Shown: positions 7,486 through 14,944 of the stretch, piece by piece
Numbering within the stretch: the stretch's first letter is position 1
Layout of the letters: every line of letters starts with the position of its first letter
NCBI GenBank assembly: GCA_017479935.1
Contig: JAFVBO010000126.1
Location: 1-34,626, forward strand
From: Lachnospiraceae bacterium
Lineage (GTDB): Bacteria; Bacillota; Clostridia; Lachnospirales; Lachnospiraceae
Direction: 5' to 3'
DNA: 34,626 nucleotides
Position numbers and translations under genes: made by a program
Notes under the pieces: model-generated
Databases searched by the model: none
Told to the model about the DNA's origin: nothing
What the model saw: the letters and a program-made list of their open reading frames with translations, nothing else

Positions 7486-7806
7486 ATGAAAGACAAAAAT
7501 AACTGGTTTTTCGTGGCCGGCGCCGTGGTTTTGGTGGCAGGCCTGATTCTGAAGGGCATAGGCTTACCCTATGGCATTCATGTAACGCTGGGCGGCTTTA
7601 TCCTTCTTTGTGTCGGATTTTTCCGGCTGCTGTCCGTGCCGAAGCCGGATGTGGATATGAGCAAGCAGCCGAAGCTCTTCCACGGCGATTTTGCAGATAA
7701 TCCGCGTGCCGGTTTGTCCGGCGGCTGCATGGGCAACTGTGGAAGCTGCATGGCATCCGGGGGCTGCCGGGTTTTAAACGAGACACCGAAAGCGAAAAAA
7801 GAGTAA
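7486..7806 (+). CDS. Small two-helix membrane protein with Cys-rich tail, function unknown
   Basis: This 106-aa protein has two membrane segments (about 7-25 and 29-49) forming a hairpin, then a soluble tail with four cysteines at 81, 85, 88 and 94 in a Gly-rich context (GGCMGNCGSCMASGGC). The spacing could bind a metal or an Fe-S cluster, but I do not recognise the family. It starts 20 bases after the exporter gene, behind a GGGAG ribosome binding site, and shares its direction, so it is probably co-transcribed. Confidence 0.65.
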   Translation: MKDKNNWFFVAGAVVLVAGLILKGIGLPYGIHVTLGGFILLCVGFFRLLSVPKPDVDMSKQPKLFHGDFADNPRAGLSGGCMGNCGSCMASGGCRVLNETPKAKKE

Positions 7807-7813
7807 GGGCGTC

Positions 7814-7880
7814 AAGTGCGAAGCTGTGCGCGGAAGCGGTATCCCTTAAGTGGTGATGAGAGTCACTTCGTGGGTGCTTT
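7814..7880. repeat. Dispersed repeat fragment
   Basis: Bases 7814-7830 are a 17-nt exact copy of 4090-4106. The following GGTGATGAGAGTCACTTC (about 7852-7869) resembles 20717-20740, and a GCGGTATC box matches GCGATATC near 4110 and 20704. These shared blocks point to a degenerate intergenic repeat family. Confidence 0.45.
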
Positions 7881-7893
7881 ATATGTTTATATG

Positions 7894-7940
7894 GCGTCAG
7901 GAAATTCTGCCGATAAGACTTTCCTGACGCGTTTGCTTTC
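7894..7940 (+). terminator. Probable terminator of the ThrE-like operon
   Basis: A perfect 11-bp stem (7894-7904 with 7920-7930) has a 15-nt loop and is followed by GTTTGCTTTCC, a weak T-rich tail. It separates the exporter operon from the topoisomerase genes. Confidence 0.65.
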
Positions 7941-8026
7941 CTGGCATGGGCGCGCTTACGGGTTAAAAGTGCGGGGCGCTATCCAATGAGGGGAAAGAGC
8001 GAGTTTGAAAGTTTGGGGAGGTTTCA

Positions 8027-9940
8027 ATGAAAGAAGTCTATAATGCTTCTTCCATTACGGTACTGGAGGGCCTGGAGGCGGTGCGCCGCCGGCCGGGTAT
8101 GTATATTGGAAGTGTCGATTACCGCGGTGTCAATCACCTGATGTACGAGATTGTGGACAACGCGGTGGATGAGCATCTGGCGGGCTTTTGCAGCCGGATC
8201 GAGGTAACCATTCACAAAGACGGCAGCGCAACCGTGAAGGACAATGGCCGCGGTGTGCCGGTAGATCTGCATGAAAAAGGGGTTTCCGCCGAGCGCGTGA
8301 TTTTTACCACGCTGCATGCCGGCGGCAAATTTGATTCCAACTCGTATAAGGTGTCCGGCGGTCTGCACGGCGTCGGTTCCTCTGTGGTGAACGCCCTGTC
8401 GGAGTGGATGACCGTGAAGTCCAGCGTGGGCGGTGCCGTCTACGCGGACCGTTATAAACGCGGTGAGCCGGATCAGGAGCTGGAAAAGGGAATGATCCCC
8501 ATGATCGGAAAGTCGAAGAAAACGGGAACGGAGATTTCGTTCTTCCCGGACCCCGAGATTTTCGGGCACCACAGCTTCAAGGCATCGTCCATCAAAAGCC
8601 GTCTGCACCAGACCGCCTACTTAAACCCCACGCTTACCATCCTGTTCGTGAATGAGCGGGAGGGGGAGCAGGAAAGCCTGGAATACCACGAGCCGGAGGG
8701 CATCCGCGGGTATATTAAGGAACTCAATCAGGGCAAGGAATGCGTGACCGGGATCATCGCGTACTCCGGCAAGGAGGACGGGATCGAGGTGGATGTGTGC
8801 CTGCAGTTTACCCGCACCTTCGAGGAAACCATTTTAGGTTACTGCAATAACATCTATACCGCGGAAGGCGGCATGCATCTGACGGGCTTCAAGAACCGCT
8901 TTACCGCGATCATGAACAGCTATGCCCGGGAACTGGGTGTGTTAAAGGAGAAGGACGAAAACTTCACCGGCGCCGACACGCGAAACGGCATGACGGCGAT
9001 CATCTCCATCCGTCACCCTGACCCGATGTTTGAAGGCCAGACCAAGACAAAGCTGGGAAGCGCGGACGCCGCGAAAGCGACGGCGGCCGTCACAGCCGAG
9101 CAGCTGCCGGTCTATCTGGACAAGAACCTGGACGAACTGAAGGAGATGCTGAAGTGCGCGACTCGCTCGGCCACGGTCCGCAAAAACCAGCTGAAAAACA
9201 AGGAAAACCTGCTGGGGAAATCCAAGTATTCGTTTGATTCGAACGGAAAGCTGGCCAACTGCGAAAGCAGGGATGCCTCCAAGTGTGAAATCTTCATTGT
9301 GGAGGGCGATTCCGCCGGCGGCTCCGCCAAGACGGCCCGCAACCGCCGCTACCAGGCGATTCTGCCGATCCGCGGCAAAATCCTGAACGTGGAGAAAGCC
9401 TCCATGGACAAGGTGCTCGCGAACGCCGAAATCAAGACCATGATCAACGCCTTTGGCTGCGGCTTTTCCGAGGGCCTGGGCAACGACTTTGATATCAGTA
9501 AGCTCCGCTACGACAAGATCATCATCATGGCCGATGCGGATGTGGACGGCGCGCACATCAGTACGCTGCTGCTCACCTTCTTCTATCGTTTCATGCCGGA
9601 GCTGATCTCCGAGGGGCATGTCTATATCGCCATGCCGCCTTTGTACAAGACCATTCCTGCGCGCGGTGAGGCGGAGTATTTATATGATGATGAGGCCCTC
9701 GCCAAGTACCGCAAGAGCCACCGAAACTTTAAGCTCCAGCGCTACAAGGGCTTGGGTGAGATGGATGCGGAGCAGCTCTGGGAAACCACCATGAACCCGG
9801 AGACGCGCCTGTTAAAGCAGATCGAGATTGACGATGTGCAGTCGGCGGATCAGCTGACCTCGCTCCTCATGGGAACCGAGGTGGAGCCCCGCCGGAATTA
9901 TATTCAGGAAAATGCCGTCTACGCAACGTTAGACGTATAG
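8027..9940 (+). CDS. parE: Type IIA DNA topoisomerase subunit B (ParE/GyrB short form)
   Basis: This is the 637-aa ATPase and TOPRIM subunit. The GHKL ATPase domain shows EIVDNAVDEH (Glu41, Asn45), DNGRGVP (72-78) and GGLHGVGSSV (111-120). The transducer domain follows. The TOPRIM domain has EGDSAGGSAK (from Glu426) and the metal-binding DADVD (503-507). The length matches ParE (about 630) rather than long GyrB. The C-terminus has the conserved QRYKGLGEMDAEQLWETTM. A GGGGAGG ribosome binding site fixes the start. The A subunit gene follows after 13 bases. Calling it topoisomerase IV rather than a second gyrase rests on the partner lacking a canonical GyrA box. Confidence 0.88.
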   Translation: MKEVYNASSITVLEGLEAVRRRPGMYIGSVDYRGVNHLMYEIVDNAVDEHLAGFCSRIEVTIHKDGSATVKDNGRGVPVDLHEKGVSAERVIFTTLHAGGKFDSNSYKVSGGLHGVGSSVVNALSEWMTVKSSVGGAVYADRYKRGEPDQELEKGMIPMIGKSKKTGTEISFFPDPEIFGHHSFKASSIKSRLHQTAYLNPTLTILFVNEREGEQESLEYHEPEGIRGYIKELNQGKECVTGIIAYSGKEDGIEVDVCLQFTRTFEETILGYCNNIYTAEGGMHLTGFKNRFTAIMNSYARELGVLKEKDENFTGADTRNGMTAIISIRHPDPMFEGQTKTKLGSADAAKATAAVTAEQLPVYLDKNLDELKEMLKCATRSATVRKNQLKNKENLLGKSKYSFDSNGKLANCESRDASKCEIFIVEGDSAGGSAKTARNRRYQAILPIRGKILNVEKASMDKVLANAEIKTMINAFGCGFSEGLGNDFDISKLRYDKIIIMADADVDGAHISTLLLTFFYRFMPELISEGHVYIAMPPLYKTIPARGEAEYLYDDEALAKYRKSHRNFKLQRYKGLGEMDAEQLWETTMNPETRLLKQIEIDDVQSADQLTSLLMGTEVEPRRNYIQENAVYATLDV

Positions 9941-9953
9941 AAAGAAAAAATAT

Positions 9954-12209
9954 ATGGCTAAGAAAACAAACGATACCTGGGCGGAAACCGCCCCGGAGCG
10001 TATTCTGAAAACGGGCTTTACCGATGAAATGAGTAAGTCCTATATCGATTACAGCATGAGCGTTATCACCGCCCGCGCCATTCCCGACGTGCGGGATGGC
10101 TTAAAGCCGGTGCAGCGCCGCACGCTGTTTGCCATGGAGGAGCTGGGTGTGCGGCACGATCGTCCGCACAGAAAGAGCGCCCGTATCGTGGGCGATACCA
10201 TGGGTAAATATCACCCGCACGGCGATTCCTCCATCTACGACTGCCTGGTTGTGATGGCGCAGGATTTCAAAAAAGGCGAAATCCTGGTGGACGGGCACGG
10301 AAACTTCGGCTCCATCGAGGGAGACGGGGCGGCCGCCATGCGATACACGGAGGCCAGGCTGACCAAGCTGAGCGAGGACGCGTTGCTTGCGGACCTGGAC
10401 AAGGGCGTCGTGGATTTCATCCCCAACTTTGACGAGACGGAGAAGGAGCCGGTGGTGCTGCCGGCCCGCATCCCCAACCTCCTCGTGAACGGCTCCGAGG
10501 GTATCGCGGTCGGCATGGCCACCAACATCCCCCCGCACAACCTGCGCGAGGTTATCGACGCGGAGATCGCCTACTTACAGGATCCGGATATTTCGCTGGA
10601 AAAGCTGATGAGCTACATGCCCGGCCCGGATTTCCCGACCGGCGGCCTGATCGTCAATAAGAAGGATCTGCCGGCCATCTACGAAACCGGCAGCGGTAAA
10701 ATCCGGCTGCGCGGCCGGATGGAGCTGGAAAAGGCGGATAAAAGGGGCGAGCGCGACAACCTGGTGATTTCGGAGATCCCCTACACGATGGTGGGAATGG
10801 GCATCCCGAAGTTTATCAGCAGCCTGGGCGAGATGCTGGAAGGGAAGGAGCTGCCGGAGGTGGTGGACATCACCAACCAGTCCTCCAAGGAAGGCATCCG
10901 AATCGTGCTGACCCTGAAGAACGGCGCGGACCCGGAGCGGGTGAAAAACATTCTCCTGAAAAAAACCAGGCTGGAGGACACCTTTGGCGTGAGCATGCTG
11001 GCCATCGTGGACGGCGTCCCGCAGGTGTGCGGCTTAAAGACCATTTTAGAGCAGTTCACGGATTTTCAGATCGAGGTGAACTCCCGCAAGTACCAGAGCC
11101 TTCTGGACAAGGAGCGGGAGAAGGCGGAGATTCAGGAAGGTCTGATCAAGGCCATCGACCTGATCGACGTGATCATCGAAATCATCCGCGGCAGCAAGAA
11201 CGTGAAGGACGCGAAGGAAGCGCTGATGGGGCGCCCCGACAACGTGACTTTCAAGACGAAAAAGGCCGAGAAGATCGCGAGAACCCTGACCTTTACGGAG
11301 CGCCAGGCGACCGCCATCCTGGAGATGCGCCTGCAAAAGCTGATCGGTCTGGAAGTGCTGGCGCTGCAGGAAGAGCAGGAGGAGTCGCTTAAGAAGATCC
11401 GCCAGTACGAGGACATTTTAAATTCCTACGACTCCATGATCGCGGTGATTAAAAAGGACCTGCTGTCCTACAAGCGCCAGTTCGGGCGCGACCGCCGCAC
11501 GGAGATCGTGGACGCGGAGCCCGTGGCGGATGTGGCGCCGATCGTGGAAGAGCGGGAGCTGATTTTCGCGGCAGACCGCTTTGGCTACGGAAAAACCTAC
11601 GAGGTTTCCTATTACGAGAAAAATAAGGAAGCCATCGAGCAGGAAAACCGCGTCTGCTTCCCGGTGATGAGCGCTTCCCGCGTGTATATTTTCACCACGA
11701 CCGGCAACGTGCACACCTGCCGGGTGGAGGACCTCCCGGGCATTCGCGGCAAGGAAAAGGGAACGCCGCTTGACAACATCACCAATTACGACAGCAAGAA
11801 GGAAAGCATTGTCGCGATCCTTCCGGAGTCGGTGATTGTGGCGGAGAAGATCCTCTTTGTGACGCGCCAGGGCAACGTCAAGATCGTGGATGGTGGGGAG
11901 TTTATTTCCTCCCGCCGAACCATCCAGGCCACCAAGCTTGCCGAGGACGACGAGGTGCTTTCCGTGCAGGCGGTGCAGGGCAGCCAGCTGTACTTAAAGA
12001 CCCACGACGGTTTCCGCCTGCGCTTTGCCTTAAGCGAGGTGCCGGAGCAGAAGCGCACCAGTGTTGGTGTGCGCGGCATCCTGCTTTCCAAGGATGACCG
12101 AGTGGATCAGGCGATCGTTCTGGATCCGGCGGGCGGCGAACCCGACGCGGAAGTTTCGGCTGTGCGCCTGTCCAAGCGCGCCGGAAAGGGCAGCAAGGGG
12201 AAGAAGTAG
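9954..12209 (+). CDS. parC: Type IIA DNA topoisomerase subunit A (ParC-like)
   Basis: This is the 751-aa DNA cleavage subunit. The winged-helix domain has [14 protein letters not shown] and the quinolone-region motif [10 protein letters not shown] with Ser92 and Asp96, the drug-sensitive type residues. The active-site Tyr121 lies in [11 protein letters not shown] coiled-coil tower spans about 370-490, and a beta-pinwheel C-terminal domain covers about 510-735. I see no canonical GyrA box (QRRGGKG); the nearest segment is GIRGKEKG, which argues for a ParC-type decatenase. The tail is basic ([11 protein letters not shown]). The ribosome binding site is weak (AAAGAAAAAA), so translation is probably coupled to parE. 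Confidence 0.85.
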   Translation: MAKKTNDTWAETAPERILKTGFTDEMSKSYIDYSMSVITARAIPDVRDGLKPVQRRTLFAMEELGVRHDRPHRKSARIVGDTMGKYHPHGDSSIYDCLVVMAQDFKKGEILVDGHGNFGSIEGDGAAAMRYTEARLTKLSEDALLADLDKGVVDFIPNFDETEKEPVVLPARIPNLLVNGSEGIAVGMATNIPPHNLREVIDAEIAYLQDPDISLEKLMSYMPGPDFPTGGLIVNKKDLPAIYETGSGKIRLRGRMELEKADKRGERDNLVISEIPYTMVGMGIPKFISSLGEMLEGKELPEVVDITNQSSKEGIRIVLTLKNGADPERVKNILLKKTRLEDTFGVSMLAIVDGVPQVCGLKTILEQFTDFQIEVNSRKYQSLLDKEREKAEIQEGLIKAIDLIDVIIEIIRGSKNVKDAKEALMGRPDNVTFKTKKAEKIARTLTFTERQATAILEMRLQKLIGLEVLALQEEQEESLKKIRQYEDILNSYDSMIAVIKKDLLSYKRQFGRDRRTEIVDAEPVADVAPIVEERELIFAADRFGYGKTYEVSYYEKNKEAIEQENRVCFPVMSASRVYIFTTTGNVHTCRVEDLPGIRGKEKGTPLDNITNYDSKKESIVAILPESVIVAEKILFVTRQGNVKIVDGGEFISSRRTIQATKLAEDDEVLSVQAVQGSQLYLKTHDGFRLRFALSEVPEQKRTSVGVRGILLSKDDRVDQAIVLDPAGGEPDAEVSAVRLSKRAGKGSKGKK

Positions 12210-12224
12210 GCAGGCCACAAATGG

Positions 12225-12358
12225 GGCCTGGCACCAGGGGAGAAGATGTAGCAATGTCAACAAAAAAATTATACTATGATGACCCGTACCATTAATGTGG
12301 CCTGGCACCAGGGGAGAGCAATGTCAACAATAAAATTATACTATGATGACCCGTACCA
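12225..12358 (+). repeat. Tandem duplication covering the 5' end of the AlaX-like gene
   Basis: Bases 12225-12291 and 12299-12358 are near-identical copies of one segment: a GGCCTGGCACCAGGGG palindromic block, ribosome binding site, ATG and the first twelve codons. The ATGs are 67 bases apart. Copy one has a few extra bases after the ribosome binding site and one substitution in the coding part. The palindromic block resembles the GGTGYCWGGCACC repeat family found elsewhere in this window. Confidence 0.85.
12254..12295 (+). pseudogene. Aborted duplicate of the AlaX-like gene start (13 codons)
   Basis: ATG 12254 opens MSTKKLYYDDPYH and then stops at TAA 12293-12295. The functional copy starts MSTIKLYYDDPYQ at 12321. 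The ribosome binding site GGGGAGAAG and start region are intact, so this mini-ORF may still be translated and act as an upstream leader ORF. It is most simply a remnant of slippage or repeat-mediated duplication. Confidence 0.75.
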
Positions 12359-13481
12359 AAGAACCTTCACCTCGACGGTAGAGGAATGCCGCCGGCGCCA
12401 GGACGGCTTTGCCGTCCGCCTTGCGGAAACCGCGTTCTACCCGGAGGGCGGCGGGCAGCCCTATGACACAGGGCGCCTAGGGGATGCCTGCGTGCGGGAA
12501 GTCCACGAAAAAGACGGAGAAATCTGGCACTATACGGATCGGGAGCTGCTTCCGGGAAGCGCGGTGGAAGGCGAGATCGACTGGGAAAGAAGATTTGACC
12601 ATATGCAGCAGCATTCCGGCGAGCACATCGTGAGCGGGATGATCTGCGGGCGGTTCGGATGCGATAACGTGGGGTTTCATTTGGGAAGTGAAGTGATCGA
12701 GATCGACTTTAACTACGAGATCCCGGAGGAGGAGATCCGCAGGCTGGAGCGGGATGCGAACCGTTACGTGTGGGAAAACCATGAGCTGGAAATCCTCTGG
12801 CCCACCAGGGAAGAGCTGGAAACGCTTGTCTATCGGAGCAAAAAGGAACTGACGGGCGATGTGCGCATCACCAGATGGCCGGGCGCCGATACCTGCGCGT
12901 GCTGCGGCACTCACTTGAGACGCTCCGGCGAGATCGGCCAGATTCTGCTGCTGTCCTCCATGCGGATGAAGGGCGGAACCCGGATTTTCCTGCTCTGCGG
13001 GAGCCGGGCCCTGGCCTATGTAAACCGCGTGAAGGAAGAAAACGACACGGTCTCTCACCTGCTCTCCGCAAAATGGGATGAGACGTCCGCGGCGGTGAAG
13101 CGCCTGCAGGCGGAGTGCGTGGAGCTTAAGGTGCGCGAGAACGAGCGGGAGTTTCAGCTGCTGCGGGAAGAGGCAAAGCGCTATGAAGGGGCAGGACATG
13201 TGCTTCTCTTTGAAAACCGGCTCTCCCCCGACAATTTCCGCAAGCTGGTGAACGATGTGATGGAAACCTGCGGCGGCATCTGTGCGGCCTTTACGGGAAG
13301 CGATGAGGAAGGATACCGCTACTGCATCGGGCAGAAGGACGGAAACTTAAAGGACTTTACGAAGGCCCTCAATACTGCTTTAAACGGCCGGGGAGGCGGC
13401 AGGCCCTTCTTTGTGCAGGGGCAGGTAGCCGCCTCGCGGGAGCAGATAGAGGCGGCGGTGAAGCAATTATACGGTGCCTGA
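12321..13481 (+). CDS. AlaX-like alanyl-tRNA editing protein with DHHA1-type C-terminus
   Basis: This 386-aa protein hydrolyses mischarged tRNA(Ala) by family inference. The N-terminal AlaRS-like beta barrel has ETAFYPEGGGQPYDTG. The zinc site of the editing (SAD) domain is present as HSGEH (His98, His102) and CACCGTH (Cys194, His198). The C-terminal part (about 255-386) resembles DHHA1, the AlaRS C-terminal domain (ENRLSPDNFRKLVNDV, GGGRPFFVQGQ). ATG 12321 sits behind GGGGAGAGC. Its last two codons and stop lie inside a repeat unit (GGTGCCTGACACC), so the end may have been altered by repeat insertion. Confidence 0.88.
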   Translation: MSTIKLYYDDPYQRTFTSTVEECRRRQDGFAVRLAETAFYPEGGGQPYDTGRLGDACVREVHEKDGEIWHYTDRELLPGSAVEGEIDWERRFDHMQQHSGEHIVSGMICGRFGCDNVGFHLGSEVIEIDFNYEIPEEEIRRLERDANRYVWENHELEILWPTREELETLVYRSKKELTGDVRITRWPGADTCACCGTHLRRSGEIGQILLLSSMRMKGGTRIFLLCGSRALAYVNRVKEENDTVSHLLSAKWDETSAAVKRLQAECVELKVRENEREFQLLREEAKRYEGAGHVLLFENRLSPDNFRKLVNDVMETCGGICAAFTGSDEEGYRYCIGQKDGNLKDFTKALNTALNGRGGGRPFFVQGQVAASREQIEAAVKQLYGA

Positions 13482-13551
13482 CACCGGAGTAGCGGTTAAT
13501 GGTGTCAGGCACCGGAGTAGCGGTTAATGATGTCAGGCACCGAAGTAGCCG
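13475..13551. repeat. 28-bp tandem repeat built on the GGTGTCAGGCACC unit
   Basis: CACCGGAGTAGCGG blocks start at 13482 and 13510, with a diverged third (CACCGAAGTAGCC) at 13538, giving an exact 28-bp period. The first half-unit is inverted (GGTGCCTGACACC at 13474-13486), so the region can form a hairpin. It fills the whole gap between the convergent AlaX-like and M20 genes and contributes the stop codon of the former. Confidence 0.85.
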
Positions 13552-14778
13552 CTACGCCGTCAGCTCCTTCACAGCCGCGTACAACACTTCGACCCCCTTC
13601 TGCAGGTCCTCCAAGGAGGTGTACTCCTCCGGGCAGTGGCTGCGCCCGTTATGGCTGGGGACAAAGACCAGCGCGGTAGGCGCGAAGGAGGAAAGCACGA
13701 CGGCGTCATGAAAGGCTCCCGTGGAGACGGCCCGGGCGGAATACCCCAGACCCCTGGCGGTGGTGGTAAGAAGCCGCCGCATGTCCCCGTCCATCTGCAC
13801 GGCCGGGTAGTGGACCAGGTCGCTCACCTCATAGCGGATGTCCGGCTCTTTGGAGACGCTGTCCAGATAATGAGTCAGCACGCGGTAGATTTTGGTGCGG
13901 CTCTTGTCGGATTTGCTGCGGATGTCCACCGTGAAGGAAACCTGCCCGGGGATGATGTTGTAGCTGCCGGGATACACGGAAAAAGAGCCCACCGTGGCTG
14001 TGGTTCCATCGGCCAGGGCAAGTGCCGCGTCACTTGTGGCGATGGCGGCACGGGCGGCAATCTGAAAACTGTCCGCGCGGGCGGTCATCGGGGTGGTGCC
14101 GGCGTGGTCCGCGCGGCCGTGGATCGTAAAGCGGTACACGTCGACGCCGGAAATGGCTTCGCCGATGCCCAGATCGCAGCGGACCTGCTCCAGGAACGGC
14201 CCCTGCTCGATGTGGAGCTCCAGGTAGCGGGCGATGGACGGCGCGCTGCTTGCGAACATCCGGTCCGGGTCCGTGCCGAAGCCTAAAAGCGCCTGGCGGA
14301 GCGTGACGCGCGAAGAGTCGGCGATCTGGTCCAAATCTTCGGGCTTTAAAAGCCGGCAGAAGGCGCGGCTTCCTAAGTTGGCGCTCCCAAAGCGGGACCC
14401 CGTGGTTTCCGGGAACACCACAAACCAGATGGGGGCCTTCGGCGTATAGTTTTCCGCCTGCATCAGCCGGGCGATTTCAAGTGCCGCGGCGATGCCGGAG
14501 GTACCGTCGTAGTTTCCGCCGCTTATGACGCTGTCCAAGTGGCTGCCGATCAGGGTGACGGGGGCGCTCATGTCCAGGCCTTCCCGCACGCCCACCAGAA
14601 CGCCGGAGGGATCCATCGAAACAGAGAGGCCACAGGCGGTCATTTCCTGACGCACATGGTCGATTGCCTTCCTATAGGAGGGGCTGAAAGAAAGCCGTGT
14701 GCATCCGGAGCCCGGGGTGGCGGTGCACGCGGCGAATGCTTCCATATCTTTTTGTATGCGAGTCAGGTCAGAGAACAT
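13552..14778 (-). CDS. M20 family amidohydrolase (allantoate / N-carbamoyl amino acid hydrolase type) with altered active site
   Basis: This 408-aa protein belongs to the allantoate amidohydrolase/carbamoylase branch of peptidase family M20. Metal ligand motifs GSHLDSV (His80), GGNYDGTSG (Asp91), ELHIEQGP (His189) and SHNGRSHCPEEY (His381) are present, and the dimerisation insert GRADHAGTTPM is intact. The usual EEGxRF motif, which supplies the catalytic base and a bridging metal ligand, reads PETTGSRFG, with Thr125-Thr126 where Glu-Glu is expected. Either chemistry or metal use differs, or Glu124 substitutes. AAGGGGG lies before the start. It is divergent from the fumarase fusion gene, and the substrate is unknown. 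Confidence 0.85.
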   Translation of the reverse strand: MFSDLTRIQKDMEAFAACTATPGSGCTRLSFSPSYRKAIDHVRQEMTACGLSVSMDPSGVLVGVREGLDMSAPVTLIGSHLDSVISGGNYDGTSGIAAALEIARLMQAENYTPKAPIWFVVFPETTGSRFGSANLGSRAFCRLLKPEDLDQIADSSRVTLRQALLGFGTDPDRMFASSAPSIARYLELHIEQGPFLEQVRCDLGIGEAISGVDVYRFTIHGRADHAGTTPMTARADSFQIAARAAIATSDAALALADGTTATVGSFSVYPGSYNIIPGQVSFTVDIRSKSDKSRTKIYRVLTHYLDSVSKEPDIRYEVSDLVHYPAVQMDGDMRRLLTTTARGLGYSARAVSTGAFHDAVVLSSFAPTALVFVPSHNGRSHCPEEYTSLEDLQKGVEVLYAAVKELTA

Positions 14779-14944
14779 GAAAATCCCCCTTTGGATGTGT
14801 TTTAAGTAACCATTCAGGGAGTATAAAAAGCCGGGCTGGTTTTTCTTTCACCTGCCGGATCTTACCTGTGCCGAATAGCCACGTTGTTAGTATTTTACCG
14901 AAAACAGGGGAAAAAGTAAAGATTAATCAATATAGGAGAACGAA

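Noticed and set aside
13636-14286. 216-residue plus-strand open frame opposite the M20 gene
   Set aside because: It is a shadow of the GC-rich M20 coding strand with no family features.
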